Source: an uncultured Collinsella sp. (lineage in GTDB: Bacteria; Actinomycetota; Coriobacteriia; Coriobacteriales; Coriobacteriaceae). Taken from it: a stretch of DNA of 64,000 nucleotides. The position numbers were made by a program, and so were the translations under genes. Below the pieces are notes generated by a model. It had not been told where the DNA came from, ran no database searches, and saw only the letters and a list, made by a program, of their open reading frames with translations. Where the stretch lies: NCBI GenBank assembly GCA_900754075.1, contig CAAEBN010000066.1, positions 1 to 64,000 on the forward strand, read 5' to 3'. Below are positions 17,676 to 26,515 of this stretch, one piece after another (position 1 is the stretch's first letter; each line of letters begins with the position of its first letter).

Positions 17676-17766
17676 GGCGCAAGGCCGGGAGGGGTTATCT
17701 AAGCCGACATCCCGCAGCCGCGAAGCGGCGAGGACGTCGGCGTGATAACCCCGCAGGCCTTGCGCC
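17676..17766. repeat. Long inverted repeat between convergent genes
   Basis: GGCGCAAGGCC, then GGGGTTATC pair with GATAACCCC and GGCCTTGCGCC; inside, GCCGAC pairs with GTCGGC and GCCGCGAAGCGGC forms the tip. It sits between the kinase terminator and the end of the UspA gene and may terminate the latter. Confidence 0.8.
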
Positions 17767-17779
17767 GGCGGGAAGGAAC

Positions 17780-18217
17780 CTACTTCACGACCAGAATGTC
17801 GCAGTCCGTATTGCGCAGCAGGAACGTCGAAATCGAGCCCAGTAGCGCGTACTTAATTGAGGACAGGCCGCGGGCGCCGCAGAGCACCAAATCGGGCTTG
17901 ACCACGTCGAGCATCTCATCCTTAAGCGTCTCACGAATGCGGCCGGTACGAATCATGACCTCGACTTCGGGAATGTCGGGATTGGCCTTGGCCTCCTCGA
18001 GCTGCTTGGCGATGGAGTTGTTAAAGGCCTCCTCCAAGCCGTTGACCAGGTCGACCGGATAGGAACCGGCGCTCTCGAGCGCGGTGGAGTCGATAACGTG
18101 GCCGATGATCAGCTTAGCGCCGTTGTTCGCGGCGACCTTGATGGCGCGTGCGAGCACAAAATCCTGCTGCTCAGTACCGTCGAGTGAAACAAATACCTTG
18201 GTATAGCCCTCGTTCAT
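17780..18217 (-). CDS. Universal stress protein (UspA family)
   Basis: A 145-residue single-domain Usp. The N-terminus (TKVFVSLDGTEQQDFVLARAI) and the C-terminal ATP-binding signature G-2x-G-9x-GS (GARGLSSIKYALLGS) are both present, so it probably belongs to the nucleotide-binding group. These proteins act in the cytoplasm under stress or energy limitation; the exact role is unknown. AAGGAGGAAACC precedes the ATG. Monocistronic. Confidence 0.9.
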   Translation of the reverse strand: MNEGYTKVFVSLDGTEQQDFVLARAIKVAANNGAKLIIGHVIDSTALESAGSYPVDLVNGLEEAFNNSIAKQLEEAKANPDIPEVEVMIRTGRIRETLKDEMLDVVKPDLVLCGARGLSSIKYALLGSISTFLLRNTDCDILVVK

Positions 18218-18466
18218 GGTTTCCTCCTTGGTCTATCGCACGGGCGCGGGGCTCGTGCGTCGGGCGGGCGCGGGCGCGTTGGCCGCCGGACACTTTATCT
18301 TGTTGCAGTTATACCCAAGGATTTCGGTTTGACCGCTCGCAATTCTGTGAACGGGCGAGTTTTTTGGTAAGAGCAGGCGCGGTCGCACCGCCAACGGTTG
18401 ATAATGGGACCTCGCCCGCATCGTCCGCAGAACATCTACCGGCGGGTGTCTAATGAGGGGGTCCCT

Positions 18467-19447
18467 TTGGATATCATCGAGCTTCTAAAATCTGCCTTCA
18501 TGGGCCTGGTCGAGGGCATCACCGAATGGCTGCCTGTTTCGTCGACGGGTCACATGATCTTGGTGGACGAGTTCGTCAAGATGAACGTGAGCGAGACGTT
18601 CTGGAATATGTTCTTGGTCGTGATTCAGCTTGGCGCCATTTTGGCCGTCTGCGTCCTGTTCTTCTACGACCTTAACCCGTTTTCTCCCAGCAAGGGCAAG
18701 GAGGGCCGTCGCGACACCTGGGTGCTGTGGGGCAAGATTGTGCTCGGCTGCATTCCCGCCGCGGCGATCGGTCTGCCGCTCAACGACTGGATGGAGGAGC
18801 ATTTCTACAATGCTCCCGTCGTGGCGTTGGCGCTCATTGTGTACGGCGTGCTGTTTATCGTGATTGAGAACTGGCGCGCGAACAAGCGCGACCGGGCCGC
18901 TCTTGCCGGTTCGTTTGGTTCTCGTGCTGTGGCGCCGGGTGGACGCCCCGCCGGTGCGCACTTTGCGGCGCCCGCCGCGGCTACCGCTGAGGATGAGGGC
19001 GATGACGATAGCCTGGACTTTGGCTCCATCGCCACGCTCGAGGACCTGAGCTGGAAGACTGCGCTGGGTATCGGCTGCTTCCAGGTGCTTTCGCTGGTGC
19101 CTGGTACGTCTCGTTCCGGTTCTACCATCATCGGTGGCCTGCTTTTGGGCTGCACGCGTTCGGTGGCGTCCAAGTTTACGTTCTTCCTGGCCATCCCTGT
19201 CATGTTTGGCGCGAGTGCGCTCAAGCTGGTCAAGTACTTCATCAAGGGCGGCACGTTCGGCGCCAACGAGGTCGCTATCTTGGGCGTGGGCTGCGTTGTG
19301 GCCTTTGTGGTTTCGCTCATCGCCATCAAGTGGCTCATGGGCTTCGTCCGCCGTCACGACTTTAAGTGCTTCGGTGTTTACCGCATCATCCTGGGCATCG
19401 TGGTGCTCGCGTACTTCTTTGTCCTGGAGCCGATGCTCGGCCTGTAA
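18467..19447 (+). CDS. uppP: Undecaprenyl-diphosphatase
   Basis: Integral membrane enzyme that dephosphorylates undecaprenyl pyrophosphate to recycle the lipid carrier for cell-wall synthesis; it can confer bacitracin resistance. Both catalytic motifs are intact: GLVEGITEWLPVSSTGHMIL near the N-terminus and VPGTSRSGSTI near residue 210. At 326 residues it is longer than the usual ~270 because of a ~55-residue Ala/Gly/Asp-rich insert (about 143-197) between membrane helices. The start is taken as TTG 18467, with GAGGGGGT 5 bp upstream, directly before DIIELLKSAF; the longer ATG frame adds 23 atypical residues. Confidence 0.92.
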   Translation: MDIIELLKSAFMGLVEGITEWLPVSSTGHMILVDEFVKMNVSETFWNMFLVVIQLGAILAVCVLFFYDLNPFSPSKGKEGRRDTWVLWGKIVLGCIPAAAIGLPLNDWMEEHFYNAPVVALALIVYGVLFIVIENWRANKRDRAALAGSFGSRAVAPGGRPAGAHFAAPAAATAEDEGDDDSLDFGSIATLEDLSWKTALGIGCFQVLSLVPGTSRSGSTIIGGLLLGCTRSVASKFTFFLAIPVMFGASALKLVKYFIKGGTFGANEVAILGVGCVVAFVVSLIAIKWLMGFVRRHDFKCFGVYRIILGIVVLAYFFVLEPMLGL

Positions 19448-19490
19448 CTTGGTTGACGCTGAGCGGCGGCCAGAGCGACAACTTGTCATT

Positions 19491-19534
19491 CAAAGGGGGC
19501 GGCATGACCAAAAGGTCTATGCCGCCCTCTTTTC
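19491..19534 (+). terminator. Terminator of uppP
   Basis: GGGCGGCATGACC and GGTCTATGCCGCCC form the stem (one bulge), flanked by AAAGG and CTCTTTT. Confidence 0.85.
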
Positions 19535-19610
19535 ATGCCAATTTGTTCGCCTTGGCCGCCGCTCGCTGCTGCTGCCATGACATCGGCGGTTCCGTGATTG
19601 TCAATAGATT

Positions 19611-19719
19611 GGTGCAAAGCAACCTGACCCCCTTGCACCAAATCCGCTGGGGCGGGCCTGACGGTGGCGCACGGAGTCGTGGTGTGATTTGCGTCGGTGT
19701 CCGCGCGGCTCGGTATACT
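19611..19719 (+). promoter_or_regulatory. Inverted repeat and possible promoter before the helicase
   Basis: A 9-bp inverted repeat TTGGTGCAA...TTGCACCAA lies at 19611-19641. Further down a -10 like TATACT (19714-19719) has a weak -35 (TTGCGT, 19-bp spacing). Nothing else is seen in the 333-bp gap apart from the uppP terminator. Confidence 0.4.
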
Positions 19720-19780
19720 GGTACGGCTCAAACTATGGCGCTGCCCGCAGGCGCGCCGTCCGTCAGATGAGGAGTCGCCC

Positions 19781-22678
19781 ATGACCCAGCCCCTGCCCTG
19801 GGAAAAGAACACTGCGGTACCCGTGCCGCCCGCGCCGGAACCCGTGCCGCTCGATGCGTACACCGCCCCCGCCGCGCCGGAACCCGAGCTCGTTCCGCTC
19901 GACATCTACGACGCCCCCGCGCCGGCGCCCAAACCCGCCAAGCCGCTCGTCGATATCGATAGCCTGAACCCCGCTCAGCGCGAGGCGGTCCTGACCACCG
20001 AGGGCCCGCTGCTGGTCCTTGCCGGCGCCGGCTCGGGCAAGACCCGCGTCCTGACCTTCCGCATCGCGCATATGCTTGGCGACCTGGGCGTTAAGCCCTG
20101 GCAGGTCTTGGCCATCACGTTTACCAACAAGGCCGCGGCCGAGATGCGCGAGCGTCTGGCAGCGCTCATCCCCAGTGGCACCCGCGGCATGTGGGTGTGC
20201 ACCTTCCACGCTATGTGCGTGCGCATGCTGCGCGAGGACGCCGACCTGCTGGGCTACACCGGTCAGTTCACCATCTACGACGACGATGACTCAAAGCGCA
20301 TGGTGCGCGACATTATGCAGGCGCTCGGCATCGAGCAAAAGCAGTTCCCCATCAACATGATCCGCAGCAAGATCAGCTCGGCTAAAAACGCCATGATTGG
20401 GCCCGAGGACATGCTCAAATCCGCCGACAGCCCCAACGACAAAAAGGCCGCGCAGGTCTACCTAGAGCTGGAGCGCCGCCTGCGCGCCGCCAACGCGATG
20501 GACTTTGACGACCTGCTCGTGCGCGCGCTCGAGCTGCTGCGCACCCGCCCCGAGGTGCTCGACAAGTACCAGGAGCGCTTCCGCTACATTAGCGTCGACG
20601 AGTATCAGGACACCAACCACGTCCAGTACGAGATCGCCAACCTGCTGGCCGCTAAGTACCAAAACCTCATGGTCGTGGGCGACGACGACCAGTCCATTTA
20701 CAGCTGGCGTGGCGCCGACATCACCAATATCCTGGACTTTGAGAAGGACTTTAAAGGCTGCAAGACCGTCAAGCTGGAGCAGAACTATCGCTCTACGGGC
20801 CACATCCTGAGCGCCGCCAACGCCGTGGTGCGCCACAACTCTCAGCGCAAGGACAAGCGTCTGTTTACGGCCGAGGGCGATGGCGAGAAGATTCAGGCCT
20901 TCCAGGCGAGCGATGAGCGCGACGAGGGCCGCTGGATTGCCGGTGAGATCGAGAAACTGCATGCCAAAGGCACGAGTTACGACGACATCGCCGTGTTCTA
21001 CCGTACCAACGCCCAGTCGCGTATTCTCGAAGATATGTTCCTGCGCGCGGGCGTGCCCTACAAGATCGTGGGCGGCACGCGATTCTTCGACCGTGCCGAG
21101 ATCCGCGACGTCATGGCCTACCTCAAGATGATCGTGAACCCGGCCGACGAGATAAGCGTCAAGCGCGTCATCAACACACCTCGCCGCGGCATCGGCTCCA
21201 CCTCGATCCAAAAGATCGAGCAGCTGGCGCGCGACAACCGCTGCTCGTTCTTCCAGGCTTGCGAGATCGCGTGCGCCGAAACCGGCATGTTTAGCGCCAA
21301 GGTCCGCAATGGCCTGTCAAGCTTTGTGTCGCTGGTGCGCGAGGGCCGCCGCATGGACGGCGAGCTCAAGGACGTCGTCGAGATGATCGTCGATAAGACG
21401 GGTCTGCTGCAGGCGTTTCGTGCCGAGGGCACCATGGAGTCCGAGAGCCGTGCCGAGAACATCCAGGAATTCCTGGGCGTCGCCGCCGAATTTGAGGAGA
21501 CGCACGAGGATATCGAGGGTACGCTTGAGAGCTTGGAAGAGCTGCGCGCAGCCGGTGTTGCCGACGTGCCTGCCGAGCCCGAGTCCGTCGTGGTGAGTGC
21601 GCCCGCGCCCGAGCCGGGGCCGTCCGCACCGGCATCCTCGTTTGAGGCACTCGTCGGCGCTCGTGACGCCGCGGGCTCCAATCCGCTCGATAGCCTGGCC
21701 GCTCCGGCGCTTTCTCCGCAGGATGCCCTGGCCGCCGCCATCGCGGGCAACGCGTATGCCGCGTCGACGGAGATACCGGCGGGCGCCGTGCACGCCGACG
21801 AGATCGAGCGCACCTACGGTCCGCTCACCTGTAAGGCGCTGCCAGCACTCATGGAGTGGCTGGCCCTGCGCTCCGACTTGGATTCCCTGGCCGGCGAGAC
21901 GCATGCCATTACCATGATGACCATCCACTCCGCCAAGGGCCTGGAGTTCCCGGCGGTGTTCGTGGCCGGCATGGAGGAGGGTATCTTCCCGCACGTGCAC
22001 GATTTTGGCGGCAGTGATGACCCGGGTAAGCTCGAGGAGGAGCGCCGCCTGGCCTACGTCGCCATCACGCGTGCTCGCAAGCGCCTGTTCTTGACTTACG
22101 CCGCCACGCGTCGCACCTACGGCTCGACCTCTGCCAACCCGCGCTCGCGCTTCCTCAACGAGATTCCGTTTGAGGATATCGAGTTTAGCGGTATCGGTTC
22201 TGCCGGATTCGAAGGTACGGGCTGGGAGAAGCGCGGCGACCGCCACGGCACCTTTGGCTCGGGCATGGGCTCGGATATGTACGGCGGCAAGGTGTTCGGT
22301 TCGCATACGCGCTCGACCGGCGGTTCCGGTTCGCGCAGCGGATCGAGCTTTGATGATTTCTTTGGCGGTAGCAGCTACGGGACCGAGCGCCATCGTGGGG
22401 TCTCGCCCGATGCCGGCCGTGTTGCCTCGACCTTTGGCTCGGGCGCGCCGCGAGCCAAAAAGCCCTCGTCCAAGGTGTCCCCGACGGTGGAGCGCAAGGT
22501 CGATCGCGCCAGCGCATCGCAGGACTTTGCCGCGGGCGATACCGTGAGCCATAAGACCTTTGGCACGGGTACCGTGATCTCGGTCGCTGGAGACATGATC
22601 GAGGTTCAATTCGAAAAGACCGGCCAGACCAAAAAGCTGATGAAGGGTTTTGCACCGATTGTTAAGCTGAATGCCTAA
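19781..22678 (+). CDS. pcrA: UvrD/PcrA-type DNA helicase
   Basis: A superfamily 1A 3'-5' DNA helicase for repair and replication conflict resolution. The 965 residues show a Pro/Ala/Glu-rich N-terminus (1-60), Q motif (LNPAQREAVLTTEGPLLVLA), Walker A (GAGSGKTR, near 82), motif II (VDEYQDTN), QSIYSWRGAD, motif V/VI region (TIHSAKGLEFPAVFVAGMEEG and YVAITRARKRLFLTYA). A ~75-residue Pro/Ala-rich insert (about 596-670) interrupts the 2B/2A region, and a Gly/Ser-rich linker leads to a C-terminal Tudor-like domain (AGDTVSHKTFGTGTVISV...). ATG 19781 follows ATGAGGAGTCGCCC. Confidence 0.93.
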   Translation: MTQPLPWEKNTAVPVPPAPEPVPLDAYTAPAAPEPELVPLDIYDAPAPAPKPAKPLVDIDSLNPAQREAVLTTEGPLLVLAGAGSGKTRVLTFRIAHMLGDLGVKPWQVLAITFTNKAAAEMRERLAALIPSGTRGMWVCTFHAMCVRMLREDADLLGYTGQFTIYDDDDSKRMVRDIMQALGIEQKQFPINMIRSKISSAKNAMIGPEDMLKSADSPNDKKAAQVYLELERRLRAANAMDFDDLLVRALELLRTRPEVLDKYQERFRYISVDEYQDTNHVQYEIANLLAAKYQNLMVVGDDDQSIYSWRGADITNILDFEKDFKGCKTVKLEQNYRSTGHILSAANAVVRHNSQRKDKRLFTAEGDGEKIQAFQASDERDEGRWIAGEIEKLHAKGTSYDDIAVFYRTNAQSRILEDMFLRAGVPYKIVGGTRFFDRAEIRDVMAYLKMIVNPADEISVKRVINTPRRGIGSTSIQKIEQLARDNRCSFFQACEIACAETGMFSAKVRNGLSSFVSLVREGRRMDGELKDVVEMIVDKTGLLQAFRAEGTMESESRAENIQEFLGVAAEFEETHEDIEGTLESLEELRAAGVADVPAEPESVVVSAPAPEPGPSAPASSFEALVGARDAAGSNPLDSLAAPALSPQDALAAAIAGNAYAASTEIPAGAVHADEIERTYGPLTCKALPALMEWLALRSDLDSLAGETHAITMMTIHSAKGLEFPAVFVAGMEEGIFPHVHDFGGSDDPGKLEEERRLAYVAITRARKRLFLTYAATRRTYGSTSANPRSRFLNEIPFEDIEFSGIGSAGFEGTGWEKRGDRHGTFGSGMGSDMYGGKVFGSHTRSTGGSGSRSGSSFDDFFGGSSYGTERHRGVSPDAGRVASTFGSGAPRAKKPSSKVSPTVERKVDRASASQDFAAGDTVSHKTFGTGTVISVAGDMIEVQFEKTGQTKKLMKGFAPIVKLNA

Positions 22679-22693
22679 CTGCGAGGTTGACCG

Positions 22694-22806
22694 GGCGTGC
22701 CGGGGGCTTTGGTCGCCTGCTCGGACAGTCCTGCTCGCACGGAGAGCACATTAAGTGCTCTCCGGCTCGTGCGGAACTCGCGATCGACCAAAGCCCCCGG
22801 CGCGCC
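22694..22806. repeat. Long inverted repeat after pcrA
   Basis: GGCGTGCCGGGGGCTTTGGTCG pairs almost perfectly with CGACCAAAGCCCCCGGCGCGCC, and the inside folds again at GGAGAGCAC/GTGCTCTCC. It lies 16 bases after the helicase stop and resembles in design the elements at 14698 and 17676. Confidence 0.8.
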
Positions 22807-22906
22807 CTCTTCCTTGTGGCGTTTTGGCCTGCAGCTTGCGAACGTTGCTTTGCCCGTTCGCTTTTTGATCTGGAGAGCCGGGTGGGCTGATAGATAGATA
22901 CGAGTA

Positions 22907-22938
22907 GGGGCTCTCCCGTACATGGACGGGAGAGCCCC
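22907..22938. terminator. Bidirectional terminator between pcrA and manA
   Basis: Perfect 13-bp stem GGGGCTCTCCCGT / ACGGGAGAGCCCC with loop ACATGG; T-rich DNA follows on the plus strand (TTGTTGCGTTT). Confidence 0.75.
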
Positions 22939-22965
22939 TTGTTGCGTTTGGGTTGTTGGTGCGAC

Positions 22966-23898
22966 CTAGAGGTGCGAGATGATCAGTTCCATCTTGCCCT
23001 CGAGCTCGATCTGGTCCACGGTGCTCGGAGCCAGCAGGTGACTTCCCTTGTGGACGGGGTCGCCGCAGATGGTGCCTTCGCCGTCGATGACCGACAGGCA
23101 CATGAAGGGCCAGCGCTGGTCGAGGGTCTTGCTGCCGTTAACGCGCACGCGATCGACGGTATAGCAGGGGCAAGACTCGAGCTCGGTCACGCCATCCACC
23201 TCGGGCGCGGTCACCGTGCCGTCGGTCGGAGCCTGAGCATCAAAGTTTATGCAGTCGAGGCTCTGCTCAATGTGCAGGGGACGCAGTTTGCCGTCGGTGC
23301 CGGGGCGGTCGTAATCATACAGGCGATACGTCACGTCGCACGACTGCTGCGTTTCCAAAATGAGCGTGCCGGCCTTGATGGCGTGCACGGTACCGGAATC
23401 AATCTGGAAAAAGTCGCCCTTGTGGATCGGCAGTACGTTGAGCATGTCGTCCCAGCGGCCGTCCTCGATCATCTGTGCGGCCTCGGCGCGGTCATGCGCG
23501 CGCTGGCCGACGATGATCGTGGCGCCGGGCTCGCAATCCAGCACATACCAGCACTCGGTTTTGCCCAGGCTACCGTTCTCGTGCTCAGCGGCGTACTCGT
23601 CGTTGGGATGAATCTGGATCGAAAGGTCGTCCTTGGCGTCCAGAATCTTAATGAGCAGCGGGAACTCCTTGCCCTCGCAGTTGCCAAAGAGCTCGCGGTG
23701 CTCGGCCCACAGCCACGAAAGCGTGTGGCCTGCATACGGGCCCTCCGCAATCTGGCAGTCACCGTTGGGGTGGGCCGAGATGGCCCAGCACTCACCGATG
23801 GGGCCATCGGGAATGTCGTAGCCAAATACGGTTTCGAGCTGGCGACCGCCCCAGATCTTCTCGTGGAAGATCGGCGTCAGTTTAATCAAATCGGACAT
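22966..23898 (-). CDS. manA: Mannose-6-phosphate isomerase, class I
   Basis: Zinc enzyme interconverting mannose-6-phosphate and fructose-6-phosphate. The 310-residue protein shows the cupin metal site: LLIKILDAKDDLSIQIHPND with Gln-x-His, EC in KTECWYVLDCEPGA, and the second His in DSGTVHAIKAGTLILE. Length matches the short Bacillus/Firmicutes-type class I enzymes. ATG 23898 (MSDLIKLTPI) has GAGGT 7 bp upstream; ATG 23904 would be too close to it. It lies 74 bp after the GntR gene on the same strand, so they may be co-expressed and it may serve PTS-imported mannose. Confidence 0.9.
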   Translation of the reverse strand: MSDLIKLTPIFHEKIWGGRQLETVFGYDIPDGPIGECWAISAHPNGDCQIAEGPYAGHTLSWLWAEHRELFGNCEGKEFPLLIKILDAKDDLSIQIHPNDEYAAEHENGSLGKTECWYVLDCEPGATIIVGQRAHDRAEAAQMIEDGRWDDMLNVLPIHKGDFFQIDSGTVHAIKAGTLILETQQSCDVTYRLYDYDRPGTDGKLRPLHIEQSLDCINFDAQAPTDGTVTAPEVDGVTELESCPCYTVDRVRVNGSKTLDQRWPFMCLSVIDGEGTICGDPVHKGSHLLAPSTVDQIELEGKMELIISHL

Positions 23899-23971
23899 AT
23901 TCATACCTCATTGTGTTGCGCGGGCGCTGCGTAAAACTGTTCAAAACGAGCGCCCGCATGACTGCAAAAAC

Positions 23972-24691
23972 CTATGCCAACGTTACGTTGTGCAACTCAA
24001 AGCGGTCGCCAACGTTGCGCGAGACCGAATACTCAAAGGCGGCGCCGCTGTCCAAAAAGCCAATCTGGGTGAGCTCGAGCAGGGGAGAGCCAGGCTTGGT
24101 GTCCAGGCGCTCGGCTTCTTCCTCGGTTGCTGCCACGGCGCGAATGGTACGGTGGAAGCTCGAAATCTTCAGCCCACATTGCTCGCGGATGAAGTGGTAG
24201 ACCGATCCGTACAGGTCCTTCTTTTTAAGGCCTGGAATCAGCTCGAGGGGCATGTAGGTGTACTCGATAACGATGGGCTTCTCATCGGCCTGACGCACGC
24301 GCACGATGTGATAGGCAAAGTCATCCTCGGCAATTCCCAGCTGGGCTGAGATGTCCGCTGGTGGATTAACAATCGAGAAATCGTAGACCACCGAGGTCAC
24401 CTTCTCCCCGCGGTGCTCATACGAAAAGCCCTGGGCACGGTCGTTTTTGCCCTGGAAAAACGCCTGACCGGGAAGTCCCGCCGTGTCCTTAACGTAGGTA
24501 CCCGATCCGCGTCGGCTGGTAATAAGACCTTCCTCGGTGATTTGCTCGATAGCTCGTTTGACGGTGATTTTGGAAACGCTATAGAGCTCGCAGAACTCAA
24601 CGACGGTGGGAAGCTTGTCGCCCGGTTTAAGAGTGCCATCCTCGATGCTTCGACGAATATCTGCAGCTATCGCCTCGTATTTGGGAATCAT
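23972..24691 (-). CDS. GntR-family transcriptional regulator (UTRA/HutC type)
   Basis: A 239-residue repressor or activator. Residues 1-70 form the winged helix (YEAIAADIRRSIEDGTLKPGDKLPT, then LYSVSKITVKRAIEQITEEGLITSRRGSGTYV); the rest is a ligand-binding UTRA domain (VRQADEKPIVIEYTYMPLELIPG). It is divergent from the GH1-PTS genes and upstream of manA, so it probably controls beta-glucoside use, with a phosphorylated sugar as effector. ATG 24691 is chosen because AAAGGAGG is 5 bp upstream. Confidence 0.88.
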   Translation of the reverse strand: MIPKYEAIAADIRRSIEDGTLKPGDKLPTVVEFCELYSVSKITVKRAIEQITEEGLITSRRGSGTYVKDTAGLPGQAFFQGKNDRAQGFSYEHRGEKVTSVVYDFSIVNPPADISAQLGIAEDDFAYHIVRVRQADEKPIVIEYTYMPLELIPGLKKKDLYGSVYHFIREQCGLKISSFHRTIRAVAATEEEAERLDTKPGSPLLELTQIGFLDSGAAFEYSVSRNVGDRFELHNVTLA

Positions 24692-24799
24692 TGAACCTCC
24701 TTTCCGACATATATCAATACGCAAGTAAGTATAACCCTTAACAAGGCACCCATATAACCTTTATCTAAGAAGCTCGAGAAAGAAAAAAGAAAAAGACGC

Positions 24800-24827
24800 T
24801 TTACTTTTGGAATTAGAGCGCTATAGT
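24800..24827 (+). promoter_or_regulatory. Probable promoter of the beta-glucoside operon
   Basis: TTTACT and TATAGT with 16-bp spacing, in an AT-rich stretch between the divergent GntR and GH1 genes, 167 bp before the GH1 start. Confidence 0.5.
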
Positions 24828-24872
24828 TTAAGCAACGAACGGAATCTTTCCGCAGAACAGGATCGACCGTTT

Positions 24873-24957
24873 GGGGACGGTTTTGTTTTGGCGGGTTGGA
24901 TATCGGTATGACCGGTGCGCGCCCGCGCCGGATAACCTGCCAAAGCAAACCCGTCTC
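24873..24957. repeat. Inverted repeat in the leader of the GH1-PTS operon
   Basis: The left arm GGGGACGGTTTTGTTTTGGC and GGGTT pairs with AACCTGCCAAAGCAAACCCGTCTCC on the right; ACCGGTGCGCGCCCGCGCCGG folds between them. It lies downstream of the predicted promoter, so it would be in the mRNA leader. A related half-site (GCCAAAACAAACCTGTCCC) lies at 28819, before the glucokinase gene. Confidence 0.65.
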
Positions 24958-24994
24958 CAACCGGAAGCTCTAGAACACGAAAGCGAGGACTTTG

Positions 24995-26395
24995 ATGGCA
25001 CAGTATCAGCTGCCCAACGACTTCTTCTTTGGCGCTGCTATGTCCGGCCCGCAGACTGAGGGTCAGTGGAACCAGGGCGGCAAGCTCGAGAACCTGTGGG
25101 ACACCTGGTCCATCCAGGATCTGGGCTCGTTCTACAACTGCGTTGGCTCTTACGCCGGCAATGACTTTATGGCCAAGTACCAGGAAGACCTTCGCATTTT
25201 GAAGGACTTGGGCCTGGATACCTATCGCACTTCCATCCAGTGGAGCCGTCTGCTCGATGCCGACGGCAACCTCAACGAGGAAGGCGCCGCGTGGTATCAC
25301 GAGTTGTTCCGCGCCTCTCGCGAAGCCGGCCTGGAGCCGTTTGTCAACTTGTACCACTTTGACATGCCCACCTACCTTTTTAACCGTGGCGGCTGGGAGA
25401 GCCGTGAGGTTGTCGAGGCTTACGCACATTACGCCGACGTCGCCTTCCACGAGTTTGGCCAGGAGATCAAGTACTGGTTCACCTTTAACGAGCCCATCGT
25501 CGAGCCCGAGCAGCGCTATCAGGAGGGCGTGTGGTTCCCGCAGCTCCACGACTTTAGCCGCGCTCGCACCGTGCAGTATCACATCTCGCTGGCACATGCG
25601 CTGGCCGTGGCCAACTACCGTCGCGCCTATGACGAGGGCGCCGTTCGCAGCGATGCCAAGATCGGCATGATCAACTGCTTTACCCCGGTCTACACCAAGG
25701 AGAACCCCAGCGAGGCGGACCTCGAGGCCGTGCGTATGACCAGCGGCATCAACAACCGCTGGTGGCTCGACCTCATTACCAAGGGCGAGCTTCCCGCCGA
25801 CGTGCTCGACAGCCTGGCCGAGGGCGGCGTTAAGCTTCCGTTCCGTGCCGGCGACCAAGAGATTCTTAAGCAGGGTGTTGTCGACTGGCTCGGTTGCAAC
25901 TACTACCACCCCACGCGCGTTCAGGCGCCGGCGAGCAAGATCGACCAGTACGGTCTGCCGCACTTTGCCGACGAGTACGTGTGGCCCGACGCCGTTATGA
26001 ACGAGAGCCGCGGCTGGGAGATCTACCCGCAGGGCCTCTACGACTTTGGCATGGACTGCGCTAAGAACTACCCCGATCTTGAGTGGTTCGTTTCCGAGAA
26101 CGGCATCGGCATCATGGACGAATACAAGAACCGAGACGCCGAAGGAACCATCCAGGATGACTACCGCGTCGACTTTGTACGCCAGCACCTGGAGTGGGTT
26201 GCCAAGGCAATTGCCGAGGGCGCCAAGTGCCGTGGATACCATTATTGGGCCGTCATCGATAACTGGTCTTGGGCGAATGCCTTTAAGAACCGTTACGGTT
26301 TTGTCGAGGTCGACCTTATGGACGGCTACAAGCGCCGCCTTAAGAAGTCGGCAGCTTGGCTCAAGCAGGTCGCCACGACTCACGTGGTTGATTAG
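24995..26395 (+). CDS. GH1 6-phospho-beta-glucosidase
   Basis: A family 1 glycoside hydrolase of 466 residues that should split phosphorylated beta-glucosides such as cellobiose-6-phosphate in the cytoplasm. Acid/base Glu is in WFTFNEPIVEP and the nucleophile in WFVSENGIG; N-terminal FFFGAAMSGPQTEG is the family signature. The C-terminal DGYKRRLKKSAAWLKQV has the Lys/Ser-rich loop that binds the 6-phosphate in relatives, and the gene heads a PTS operon, both favouring a phospho-substrate. GCGAGGA precedes ATG 24995. Confidence 0.9.
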   Translation: MAQYQLPNDFFFGAAMSGPQTEGQWNQGGKLENLWDTWSIQDLGSFYNCVGSYAGNDFMAKYQEDLRILKDLGLDTYRTSIQWSRLLDADGNLNEEGAAWYHELFRASREAGLEPFVNLYHFDMPTYLFNRGGWESREVVEAYAHYADVAFHEFGQEIKYWFTFNEPIVEPEQRYQEGVWFPQLHDFSRARTVQYHISLAHALAVANYRRAYDEGAVRSDAKIGMINCFTPVYTKENPSEADLEAVRMTSGINNRWWLDLITKGELPADVLDSLAEGGVKLPFRAGDQEILKQGVVDWLGCNYYHPTRVQAPASKIDQYGLPHFADEYVWPDAVMNESRGWEIYPQGLYDFGMDCAKNYPDLEWFVSENGIGIMDEYKNRDAEGTIQDDYRVDFVRQHLEWVAKAIAEGAKCRGYHYWAVIDNWSWANAFKNRYGFVEVDLMDGYKRRLKKSAAWLKQVATTHVVD

Positions 26396-26515
26396 CGAAC
26401 GGGCGAACGCCCAGACCGCGCGCCGCTGCGCGCAACACATGGCACATCTGGTGGCAGAGGGCGACAGACCACCGTGCGCATAGGAAAAGGCCGGATTTGA
26501 AAGTTAGGAGCAATC

